DNA of 8,991 nucleotides from the NCBI GenBank assembly GCA_016297585.1, contig JAEDGJ010000097.1, positions 1 to 8,991 of the forward strand, given 5' to 3'. Positions within the stretch are counted from its first letter, which is position 1. The number at the start of each line of letters is the position of its first letter. A program made the translations under genes and the position numbers. The DNA is from Clostridiaceae bacterium (GTDB lineage Bacteria; Bacillota; Clostridia; Oscillospirales; QAMX01). The notes under the pieces are model-generated. The model did no database searches, was not told where the DNA came from, and worked only from the letters and a program-made list of their open reading frames with translations. Positions 1-6,315 of this stretch are shown here, in pieces.

Positions 1-1
1 C

Positions 2-1033
2 GCCTCCTATCAGAAGCGCTTCCGCCGCCGTGTCCGCGAGGATACCCGGCTGCTTGCCGCGCAGTACGACGGCATGACCCGCGTGCTCGGCGAGCTGATG
101 GACGAGTTCCAGTCCATTCCGGAGCCGCTGCCCGCGAAATCCGCGGCCCTTGCCGCCGAGCTTGCCCGCGCGGGCGCTTCTCCGCAGTCCGTCGACGTGT
201 ACCGCGCGCCGTCGGGGCGTTTGACCGCGCGCGTCGTGCTCGCCCCCGACTCCGCCGCGCCGGAGCCGGTGGTGCTGCTCGCCGCATCCCGCGTGCTCGG
301 CCGCACGATGATCGCCTCTCCCGCGGCCGCACCCGCCGACGACGCGGAGGAGGGCGCGCGTCCCCGCGTGCTGCCGCTGCGCGAGCGCGAACCGCTGCGC
401 GCCGTCGTCGGCATCGCGCTGCGCGCCAAGAACGGTGAAACGCAGTCGGGCGACGCCGGTACCTACTTCAAAACCCCCTCGGGGCTGCTGTGCCTGCTGA
501 TTTCCGACGGCATGGGCGCGGGTCCGCAGGCGGCGCGTCAGAGCGCGACGCTTGCCCGGCTGCTGGAATCCTTCCTGCGCGCCGGCATCCGTCCCGCGAC
601 GGCGCTGCGGCTCGTCTGCCCCGCCTTCGCCATCCGCTCGGACGGCGAAAACTTCGCCTCCGTAGACCTGTTCTGCGTCGATCTCTACACCGGCGACGCA
701 TCCTTCTATAAGTGCGGCGCGGCGCCCTCGTTTGTCTGGCAGGACGGCGGCCCCGTGAAGAAAATCGTCTCCAACGCGCTTCCGGCGGGACTTTTCGCGC
801 CCGGCGCGGCGGGAGCCGAACGCACCGCCCTTTCGCTGCGCGGCGGCGACGTCGTCGCGATGGTCTCCGACGGCGTGCTCTCCACCGAGGAGGAAGCGGC
901 CGCGTTCTCCGCGCTGCTGGCCAAACGGTCCGCGGCCGGGGCGGGGGAGCTTGCGTCCCTGCTGCTCGGCGCCGCGAAAAACCATGCGGACGACGCGACG
1001 GTGCTGGTCTGCAAGCTCAGCGACAGAACCTGA
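2..1033 (+). CDS. spoIIE: Stage II sporulation protein E, C-terminal PP2C phosphatase part (5' partial)
   Basis: The reading frame is open from base 2 to TGA at 1031-1033 and gives 343 residues; the start lies outside the window. The second half reads as the SpoIIE PP2C-type serine phosphatase domain. It has a KNGE-x-QSGD segment with Asp151 (numbered from base 2), LISDGMGAG with Asp169, MVSDG with Asp290, and HADDATVLV with Asp330/Asp331 near the end. These are the metal-binding acidic positions of the family, so the domain looks catalytically intact. In Bacillus, SpoIIE dephosphorylates SpoIIAA to release sigma-F in the forespore and also acts at the polar septum through its N-terminal membrane region. 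That region, if present, lies upstream. Residues 1 to about 130 probably belong to the linker between membrane and phosphatase parts. The ATG at 74 is internal, because the frame continues upstream without a stop. Another SpoIIE-type PP2C regulator is possible but less likely. Confidence 0.88.
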   Translation, partial: ASYQKRFRRRVREDTRLLAAQYDGMTRVLGELMDEFQSIPEPLPAKSAALAAELARAGASPQSVDVYRAPSGRLTARVVLAPDSAAPEPVVLLAASRVLGRTMIASPAAAPADDAEEGARPRVLPLREREPLRAVVGIALRAKNGETQSGDAGTYFKTPSGLLCLLISDGMGAGPQAARQSATLARLLESFLRAGIRPATALRLVCPAFAIRSDGENFASVDLFCVDLYTGDASFYKCGAAPSFVWQDGGPVKKIVSNALPAGLFAPGAAGAERTALSLRGGDVVAMVSDGVLSTEEEAAAFSALLAKRSAAGAGELASLLLGAAKNHADDATVLVCKLSDRT

Positions 1034-1049
1034 AAAATCCATCGTTTTT

Positions 1050-1067
1050 GGACAGTTGTCCGTTTTT
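1050..1067 (+). terminator. Weak intrinsic terminator after spoIIE
   Basis: Seventeen bases after the spoIIE stop, GGAC-AGTT-GTCC (1050-1061; a fifth A-T pair is possible) is followed by G and five T (1063-1067). The stem is short, so read-through is plausible. The next promoter starts a few bases downstream, which supports a transcript end here. Confidence 0.45.
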
Positions 1068-1072
1068 GGGTA

Positions 1073-1102
1073 TTGCGTTCGGGCGCCGGAATATGCGATA
1101 AT
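1073..1102 (+). promoter_or_regulatory. Sigma-A-like extended -10 promoter of the ATPase leader
   Basis: A -35-like TTGCGT (1073-1078) lies 18 bases before GATAAT (1097-1102). The -10 is preceded by TGC, which makes an extended -10. The -35 is poor (TTG only), which the extended -10 could offset. The predicted transcription start, about 1108-1110, coincides with the first bases of the riboswitch P1 helix, as expected for a leader RNA. Confidence 0.6.
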
Positions 1103-1106
1103 AGAC

Positions 1107-1217
1107 ATCATAAGGGAGTAGTCGGCGCAAAAACGCGCGACGGAGCGGAACATCACGGCAAGGGGCGCTGCAAAAAAAGCCCTTTCCTCGGCTCCGGATG
1201 AAACGACGAGACTTATC
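1107..1217 (+). promoter_or_regulatory. yybP-ykoY family manganese riboswitch aptamer
   Basis: The conserved 5' signature appears as AAGGGAGTAG (1112-1121) and the second loop signature as ATCACGGCAAGG (1152-1163). The element closes with ACGAGACTTAT (1206-1216). Helices that can be drawn by eye: P1, ATAAG (1110-1114) with CTTAT (1212-1216); a hairpin of GTCG..CGC (1121-1128) with GCG..CGAC (1135-1141) around an A-rich loop; and CGGAGC (1141-1146) with GCTCCG (1191-1196), enclosing an inner stem of AAGGGGC (1160-1166) with GCCCTTT (1179-1185). This is the layout of the yybP-ykoY class, an established Mn2+ sensor that often precedes P-type ATPases and other Mn2+ exporters and acts as an ON switch. 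Its position between a promoter and a P-type ATPase gene fits exactly. The assignment is by eye; a covariance-model search was not run. Confidence 0.85.
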
Positions 1218-1231
1218 TTGCGTCGCTTTTT
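1202..1231 (+). terminator. Riboswitch expression-platform terminator overlapping P1
   Basis: CGACG (1204-1208) pairs with CGTCG (1221-1225). AGA (1209-1211) can extend the stem by pairing with TCT (1216-1218), leaving a CTTA loop and a two-base bulge. C and five T (1227-1231) follow. The 3' strand of riboswitch helix P1, CTTAT at 1212-1216, lies inside this hairpin, so P1 and the terminator cannot both form. The simplest reading is that Mn2+ stabilises P1 and lets transcription continue into the ATPase gene. Confidence 0.7.
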
Positions 1232-1314
1232 GCTGTGCGGCCTGCGGATGAGGAAAAGCGGTTTCCCCGACGAAGCAAAACTCTTTTTGGGGACTCCCTT
1301 GTGCATAAAGAACG

Positions 1315-1368
1315 AAACCTCCCGTAATCCGTCCCGGCAAGGAGCGGATACCATATGGGAGGTTTTTT
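1315..1368 (+). promoter_or_regulatory. Strong hairpin burying the ATPase Shine-Dalgarno site, with a following T6 tract
   Basis: AAACCTCCC (1315-1323) is perfectly complementary to GGGAGGTTT (1357-1365). Inside it, ATCCG (1327-1331) pairs with CGGAT (1345-1349), and TCC (1332-1334) can continue with GGA (1341-1343). The 3' arm contains GGGAGG (1357-1362), the Shine-Dalgarno site eight bases before the ATG at 1371. The arm runs into six T (1363-1368). The element could therefore be an intrinsic terminator, a lid on the ribosome binding site, or both. It lies about 85 bases downstream of the riboswitch terminator, so it would form a second checkpoint. What opens it is not visible. Confidence 0.7.
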
Positions 1369-1370
1369 GT

Positions 1371-4001
1371 ATGCGCGCGTATCTGTCCGATGTCCCCGCC
1401 GTCCTGGAAGAGGAAAAGACGACGGAAGCGGGGCTGACCCCCGACGAAGCCGGAAAACGGCTTGCGGAACACGGCCCGAACAAGCTCGCCGAAGGCAAGC
1501 GCCGTTCGCTTCTGAGCCGTTTTCTCGGGGAGCTGGCCGATCCGATGATCCTCATCCTGATCGCCGCCGCCGTCGTGTCCGGCATCACCGCCGCCTACTC
1601 CGGCGAGTCGTTTGCCGACGTCATCATCATCATGGCCGTCGTCCTCATCAACGCCGTGCTGGGCGTTGTGCAGGAGAGCAAGGCCGAACGCGCCATCGAG
1701 GCGCTCCGCGAGATCACCGCCGCGACGTCGAAGGTGCTGCGCGGCGGGCATCAGCTCACCGTCAAAAGCGAGGAGCTTGTCCCCGGCGACATCGTCATTC
1801 TCGAAGCGGGCGACGCGGTGCCCGCCGACTGCCGTCTGATCGAATGCGCGAGCCTGAAGGCCGAAGAAGCCGCGCTGACCGGCGAATCGGTGCCGGTTAC
1901 AAAGACCGCGGACACGCTCGACGCCGGAAATGCCAGGGACATTCCGCTCGGCGACCGCAAAAACATGGTCTACATGGGCAGCACCGTCGTCTACGGACGC
2001 GGCGCGGCCGTCGTGGTCGCCACCGGCATGGATACCGAGATGGGCAAGATCGCGGGCGCGCTCGCGGCGGCCAAGGACGACGAGACGCCGCTGCAGAAGA
2101 AGCTCAATTCCTTGAGCCGTGTGCTGAGCGTTCTCGTTCTCGCCATCTGCGCCGTGATCTTCGCCGTGGATATCCTGCGGCTCTATCCGAATGTCTCCGG
2201 CGAAAGCCTGCTTGACACCTTCATGGTCGCGGTCTCCCTCGCGGTCGCGGCGATCCCCGAAGGACTTGCCGCCGTCGTGACGATCGTGCTGTCCATCGGT
2301 GTGACGAACATGTCCCGCCGCCGCGCGGTCATCCGCCGGCTGACCGCCGTCGAGACGCTCGGCTGCACGCAGGTCATCTGCTCGGACAAGACCGGCACGC
2401 TGACCCAGAATAAAATGACCGTCGTCGAGCACCGCGGCGAGGACGTTCCCGCACTGGCGCTGGCGATGGCGCTCTGCTCCGACGCCAAGCTCGACGAAAC
2501 GGGCAGCGCGATCGGCGAGCCGACCGAATGCGCGCTTGTCAACGACGCGCACGCGCTCGGCCTGTCCGAAAACGCCGCGTCCTATACCCGCGTCGGGGAG
2601 GCGCCGTTTGACTCGATGCGCAAGAGGATGTCCGTCGTGATGCGGCGCCCGGACGGCACGCTGGTGCAGTATACGAAGGGCGCGCCGGACGAGGTGCTCG
2701 CGCTCTGCGACAGCGTCCGGACGAAAACCGGCACGGAGCCGATGACCGACGCGTGGAAAAAGCGCATCCTCGCGGAAAACAAGGAGATGGCCGACCGGGC
2801 GCTGCGCGTGCTGTGTGCGGCGGAGCGGACGTGGGACGCGATGCCGTCCTCGACCGAGCCGGAGTTTTTAGAGCAGCATCTGTGCTACATCGGCCTTTCC
2901 GGCATGATCGACCCCATCCGTCCCGAGGTGCGCGACGCGATCGGGCAGTGCGGCCGCGCGGGCATCCGTCCGGTGATGATCACCGGCGACCACCGCGACA
3001 CCGCCGTCGCCATCGCGCGGGAGCTCGGCATCCTCGCGCCCGGGCAGGAGGCCATTACCGGCGCGGAGCTGTCCGAGATGAGCGACGAGGCGCTCGAAGC
3101 GAACATCGAACGCTATTCCGTCTACGCCCGCGTGCAGCCGGAGCATAAGGTGCGCATCGTCAACGCGTGGCGCAAAAAGGGGTATATCACCGCGATGACC
3201 GGCGACGGCGTCAACGACGCGCCGTCGATCAAGAGCGCGGACATCGGCATCGGCATGGGCATCACGGGCACCGATGTGACGAAGAACGTCGCGGACATGG
3301 TGCTCGCGGACGACAATTTCGCGACGATCGTCTCCGCCGTCGAGGAGGGTCGCCGCATCTACGACAACATCCGCAAATCCATCCAGTTCCTGCTCTCGTC
3401 GAACCTCGCGGAGGTGCTGTCGATCTTCACGGCGACGCTGATGGGCTTCACGATCCTCAAGCCGGTGCATCTGCTGTGGATCAACCTGATCACGGACTGC
3501 TTCCCGGCGCTGGCGCTCGGCATGGAGAAGGCGGAGTCCGATACGATGGATCGCCCGCCGCGCAGCGCGTCCGACGGCATTTTCTCCGGCGGACTCGGGT
3601 TTGACGTCGCCTTCCAGGGCATCGTCATCACCGCGCTGACGCTCGCCGCGTATTTCGTCGGGCATTTCATGGAAGCGGGACGTTGGGAGATCGTCAACAG
3701 CCCCGACGGCATGACGATGGCGTTTTTGACGCTGTCGCTCGTCGAGATCTTCCACGCATTCAACATGCGCTCCCGCCGCGGTTCGATTTTCACGATCAAA
3801 AACCAGAACAAGTGGCTCTGGGGCTCGATGCTCCTGTCCTTTGTGCTGACGCTGGCGGTCATCTATGTGCCGTTCCTCGCGGGCGCGTTCGGCTTTGAGG
3901 CGATTTCCTTTGCGGAATGCATGACGGCGATCGGCCTTGCGGTCCTGATCGTGCCGGTGATGGAGCTGTATAAGTTCATCTGCCGGAAACTCGGAAAATA
4001 A
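1371..4001 (+). CDS. P2A-type (SERCA-like) cation-transporting P-type ATPase, probable Mn2+/Ca2+ exporter
   Basis: 876-residue integral membrane ATPase that uses ATP to pump divalent cations out of the cytoplasm. Features in order: N-terminal cation-ATPase domain (residues 1-60); M1-M2; actuator domain with TGES (170-173); M4 with PEGL (296-299); phosphorylation motif DKTGTLT with Asp339; nucleotide-binding KGAPD (436-440); hinge TGDGVNDAP (610-618); then M5-M10. Residues matching the two SERCA ion sites are all present: Glu297, Asn678, Glu681, Asn705, Thr708, Asp709 and Glu792. Length is typical of bacterial Ca2+-ATPases such as YloB and Listeria LMCA1. The start at 1371 is supported by GGGAGG eight bases upstream and by the N-terminal match; the frame is open further upstream, but that part is the structured leader. 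The manganese riboswitch points to Mn2+ as a physiological substrate, as for related lactic acid bacterial pumps. Substrate choice between Mn2+ and Ca2+ is inference; membership in the P2A class is secure. Confidence 0.93.
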   Translation: MRAYLSDVPAVLEEEKTTEAGLTPDEAGKRLAEHGPNKLAEGKRRSLLSRFLGELADPMILILIAAAVVSGITAAYSGESFADVIIIMAVVLINAVLGVVQESKAERAIEALREITAATSKVLRGGHQLTVKSEELVPGDIVILEAGDAVPADCRLIECASLKAEEAALTGESVPVTKTADTLDAGNARDIPLGDRKNMVYMGSTVVYGRGAAVVVATGMDTEMGKIAGALAAAKDDETPLQKKLNSLSRVLSVLVLAICAVIFAVDILRLYPNVSGESLLDTFMVAVSLAVAAIPEGLAAVVTIVLSIGVTNMSRRRAVIRRLTAVETLGCTQVICSDKTGTLTQNKMTVVEHRGEDVPALALAMALCSDAKLDETGSAIGEPTECALVNDAHALGLSENAASYTRVGEAPFDSMRKRMSVVMRRPDGTLVQYTKGAPDEVLALCDSVRTKTGTEPMTDAWKKRILAENKEMADRALRVLCAAERTWDAMPSSTEPEFLEQHLCYIGLSGMIDPIRPEVRDAIGQCGRAGIRPVMITGDHRDTAVAIARELGILAPGQEAITGAELSEMSDEALEANIERYSVYARVQPEHKVRIVNAWRKKGYITAMTGDGVNDAPSIKSADIGIGMGITGTDVTKNVADMVLADDNFATIVSAVEEGRRIYDNIRKSIQFLLSSNLAEVLSIFTATLMGFTILKPVHLLWINLITDCFPALALGMEKAESDTMDRPPRSASDGIFSGGLGFDVAFQGIVITALTLAAYFVGHFMEAGRWEIVNSPDGMTMAFLTLSLVEIFHAFNMRSRRGSIFTIKNQNKWLWGSMLLSFVLTLAVIYVPFLAGAFGFEAISFAECMTAIGLAVLIVPVMELYKFICRKLGK

Positions 4002-4013
4002 GCATAGCGTAAC

Positions 4014-4062
4014 AAAAAATGCCCGGGACGCGGCGCGTATTTGCCGTATCCCGGGCATTTTT
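4014..4062. terminator. Bidirectional intrinsic terminator between the ATPase and feoB genes
   Basis: AAAAATGCCCGGGA (4015-4028) is perfectly complementary to TCCCGGGCATTTTT (4049-4062), a 14-bp stem with a 20-base loop that can fold further (CGGC/GCCG). T tracts lie at the 3' side on both strands. It begins 12 bases after the ATPase stop and ends 10 bases beyond the feoB stop, so it can serve both convergent transcripts. Confidence 0.92.
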
Positions 4063-4072
4063 GCCATTTTTT

Positions 4073-5905
4073 CTACGCAAACAGGCCGGATACCAGCGTG
4101 AAAAGCATGCACAGGACGACGCCTGCGGCGGTGGGCAGGAGAAAGGCGAGCGCCGTCCAGCGCACGGAGCGGGTTTCGCGCCAGATCGTGAGGCAGGTCG
4201 TGCCGCAGGGCCAGTGCAGCAGGACGAACAGGAGCATGGAGACGGCGGTGCGCGCCGTCCACGCGTGCGCGAGGAACAGCTCGCCGAGAAGGGGGACGGA
4301 CGCGTCTCGGAGGACGGACGCGGATAAGTAACCGCAGGCGACAAGGGGCAGCACCAGCTCGTTTGCGGGAAAGGCGAGCAGAAACGAAAGCAGGATGATG
4401 CCGTCGAGCCCCATGAGACGGGCAAACCCGTCGAGACTCCCGGCGGCGTGCGCGAGCAGGGACGTGCCGCCGGCGGAGAGGTTTGCCATGCACCAGATGA
4501 CGACGCCCGCGGGCGCCGCGACGAGCACCGCGCGCCCGAGAACGGCAAGCGTGCGGTCGAGAAGGGAGCGCACGAGTACGCGCGCGACGGCGGGACGGCG
4601 GTAGGGCGGCAGCTCCAGCGTGAAGGAGGAGGGCTCGCCGCGCAGCAGGGTCGCGGAGAGCAGCCGCGAGAGGCCGAGCGTGAGCAGGACGGACAGCAGC
4701 AGGACGGCGGCGAGTCCGACGGCGGCGGCAAACCCGGACGCGGGTGTGGTTTTTCCCGCGATCAGCGAGGGCAGCAGGGAAAATAGCACGACAAGCGTCG
4801 GAAACCGGCCGTTGCAGGGGGTGACGGAGGCGGTGAGGATCGCGATCAGGCGCTCGCGGCGGGAGTCGATGACGCGGCAGCCGGTGACGCCGACGGCGTT
4901 GCAGCCGAGGGACATGCACATCGTCAGCATCTGCTTGCCGCAGGCATGGCAGCGGGCAAACGCGCGGTCGCAGTTGAAGGCGAGCCGCGGCAGCAGGCCG
5001 AAATCCTCGAGCAGCGTAAAAAGGGGAAAGAAAATCGCCATCGGCGGGAGCATGACGCTGACGACCCAGGCGAGCACGCGCCAGACGCCGTCGAGCAGCA
5101 GGGAGGAAAGCCATGCGGGAAGAAAGACGAGCCTTGCGCGCAGCAGGACTTCGAGCCGCTCCGCACCGGCGGAGAGCCAACGGGAGGGGATGTTCGCGCC
5201 GGTCAGCGTGATCCAGAACAGCACCGCCAGCAGCGCAAGCGTGACGGGCAGGCTCCAGAGCCGGGAGGTCACGATGCGGTCGATGCGGGAGCCGCCGGAG
5301 CGGTCGCGCCCGGAGCGGCGGGTGACGCGGGCGGCGATCTCCTCGGCGCGGGCGGTGATGGCGGCGGGAGAGGGAGGCCCGGACGGCGCCTCGGGCGGCT
5401 CGCGCCCGAGAACGGTCAGCACGGCGGGCAGCAGCCGGTCGGTGCCGACGCCGTCGCGCGCCTGCGTGGGGACGACGGGGATGCCGAGCGCTTCGGAAAG
5501 CGCGGGCGCGTCGACCGTGATGCCGCGGCGGCGCGCTTCGTCGACGAGATTCAGCGCGAGGACGACGCGCGGCGTGACGTGCAGCGTTTCGAGCGTCAGT
5601 GCGAGCCCGCGTTCGAGCGCTCCCGCATCGCAGACGACGATGACGGCGTCCGCACCGCCGTGCAGGAGGAAATCCGCGGCCTCCCGTTCCTCGGCGGTGC
5701 CGGCGTCGAACGCGTGCGCGCCCGGCAGATCGACGAGCCGGAAGCGGCGCCCTTCGCAGACCGCGCTGCCCGAGGCGCAGACGACGGTCTTGCCCGCCCA
5801 GTTGCCGGTATGCTGGCGCAGGCCGGTCAGCGCGTTGAAAACGGAGCTTTTTCCGACGTTCGGAAGACCCGCCAGCGCAACGGTGCACGCGGCGGCGGGG
5901 GTCAC
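4073..5905 (-). CDS. feoB: Ferrous iron transporter FeoB (short type)
   Basis: 610-residue inner-membrane protein with an N-terminal GTPase domain, for uptake of Fe2+. The G domain shows G1 GLPNVGKSS (13-21), a G2 segment GNWAGKTV (34-41), G3 DLPG (59-62) and G4 NLVD (119-122). From about residue 215 it is strongly hydrophobic, with the two Gate-type regions: a GCNAVGVTGCRVIDS segment near 333-347 and FPANELVLPL near 510-519. A TIWRET segment comes near the C-terminus. The start is GTG at 5905-5903, overlapping the feoA stop in GTGA, with GGGGAGG about eight bases upstream, so translation is probably coupled to feoA. It is shorter than Escherichia coli FeoB (773 residues) and Bacillus FeoB (about 660); the loss seems to lie in the middle linker and C-terminal parts. 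No FeoC is adjacent. It ends in TAG ten bases from the shared terminator. The Fe2+ substrate is inferred from the family. Confidence 0.93.
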   Translation of the reverse strand: MTPAAACTVALAGLPNVGKSSVFNALTGLRQHTGNWAGKTVVCASGSAVCEGRRFRLVDLPGAHAFDAGTAEEREAADFLLHGGADAVIVVCDAGALERGLALTLETLHVTPRVVLALNLVDEARRRGITVDAPALSEALGIPVVPTQARDGVGTDRLLPAVLTVLGREPPEAPSGPPSPAAITARAEEIAARVTRRSGRDRSGGSRIDRIVTSRLWSLPVTLALLAVLFWITLTGANIPSRWLSAGAERLEVLLRARLVFLPAWLSSLLLDGVWRVLAWVVSVMLPPMAIFFPLFTLLEDFGLLPRLAFNCDRAFARCHACGKQMLTMCMSLGCNAVGVTGCRVIDSRRERLIAILTASVTPCNGRFPTLVVLFSLLPSLIAGKTTPASGFAAAVGLAAVLLLSVLLTLGLSRLLSATLLRGEPSSFTLELPPYRRPAVARVLVRSLLDRTLAVLGRAVLVAAPAGVVIWCMANLSAGGTSLLAHAAGSLDGFARLMGLDGIILLSFLLAFPANELVLPLVACGYLSASVLRDASVPLLGELFLAHAWTARTAVSMLLFVLLHWPCGTTCLTIWRETRSVRWTALAFLLPTAAGVVLCMLFTLVSGLFA

Positions 5906-6150
5906 GGGGAGACCTCCCCGCCGCAGGGACGCACCCGGATGGCGCGGGCGTCGCGGGCGCGGATGGCGGTGACGATGCCGCGGATGAGATAGGCCTGCGG
6001 ATCGCCTAAGGGGGAACGGAGCACGCAGCGCACGGCGGTGCCCGGAAAGATGCCGAGCTCGGCAAAACGGCGGCGCAGCGCACCGTCGGAGGTGTCAATG
6101 GACATGACGCGGGCGGAGGCGCCGGGAGGAAGAGCGGAAAGAGGAAGCAT
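5902..6150 (-). CDS. feoA: Ferrous iron transport accessory protein FeoA
   Basis: 82-residue cytoplasmic SH3-like protein of the FeoA family, which assists the membrane partner FeoB in Fe2+ uptake. The family pattern is clear: MLPLSALPPGASARVMSI at the N-terminus, the central RRRFAELGIFPGTAV segment, and a C-terminal beta-rich part ending IRVRPCGGEVSP. The ATG is at 6150-6148, with AGGAGA (complement of 6161-6166) ten bases upstream, a slightly long spacing. The frame stays open far upstream, but that DNA lies opposite truB and has no FeoA similarity. The stop overlaps the feoB GTG start by 4 bases, so the two form one operon. I could not identify a convincing promoter or a Fur/DtxR operator for it in 6151-6315. 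Confidence 0.92.
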   Translation of the reverse strand: MLPLSALPPGASARVMSIDTSDGALRRRFAELGIFPGTAVRCVLRSPLGDPQAYLIRGIVTAIRARDARAIRVRPCGGEVSP

Positions 6151-6232
6151 GGAAAACACATCTCCTGTCGGATGAATCTCATGCCCAGCATATGCGGAGA
6201 GGCCGCAGGAGGTGACGGACGGGAAAAAAGCA

Positions 6233-6261
6233 TGGACAACGGAGAAAAAATATGGTATACT
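6233..6261 (+). promoter_or_regulatory. Sigma-A promoter of the truB-ribF operon
   Basis: TGGACA (6233-6238) and TATACT (6256-6261) are separated by exactly 17 bases, each one mismatch from consensus. The expected start is near 6268, giving a leader of about 48 bases before truB. This is the best promoter in the window. It lies in the 165-base region between the divergent feoA and truB genes. Confidence 0.8.
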
Positions 6262-6276
6262 CAAGGCCGGAACCGC

Positions 6277-6299
6277 GAGGAGAAATCCTCTGTACAGAG
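6277..6299 (+). repeat. Overlapping dyads in the truB leader
   Basis: Two inverted repeats share bases. GAGGA (6277-6281) and TCCTC (6286-6290) form a hairpin with a GAAA tetraloop. CTCTGTACAGAG (6288-6299) is a perfect 12-base palindrome. Both lie downstream of the predicted transcription start and 17 or more bases before the truB ATG. They could be an operator or an RNA structure. No specific regulator is recognised. Confidence 0.4.
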
Positions 6300-6315
6300 A
6301 AAACGGATAGGAAAC

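Noticed and set aside
1218..1370. In-frame N-terminal extension of the ATPase, including an ATG at 1248.
   Set aside because: The stretch lies in the structured leader with terminator and hairpin, has no good ribosome site at 1248, and the family N-terminus matches the start at 1371, which has GGGAGG upstream.
1017..2552. A 511-codon minus-strand frame opposite the ATPase gene and leader.
   Set aside because: The translation is Gly/Asp/His/Arg-rich without recognisable motifs, and it is antisense to a gene with intact catalytic motifs and to the riboswitch.
4531..5415. Repeated GCGCCCGAGAACGG at two places in feoB.
   Set aside because: Both copies encode similar but non-homologous Val-Leu-Gly-Arg segments in different domains; this is codon bias in coding DNA rather than a repeat element.
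2868..5888. A 1006-codon open frame on the minus strand across the ATPase 3' half and feoB.
   Set aside because: It runs through the ATPase gene in antisense, the terminator and feoB in another frame. The translation is rich in Arg, Ala and His with no domain, which is typical of a shadow frame in G+C-rich DNA.
6151..6232. A promoter and Fur- or DtxR-like operator for feoAB.
   Set aside because: On the minus strand there are TATGCT and CATATG sequences but no acceptable -35 at the right spacing, and no 19-base iron-box-like dyad. The site may exist but cannot be supported by eye.
6172..6315. Upstream extension of the truB frame.
   Set aside because: It covers the predicted promoter and leader, has no family similarity, and the TruB N-terminal motif fits the ATG at 6316.
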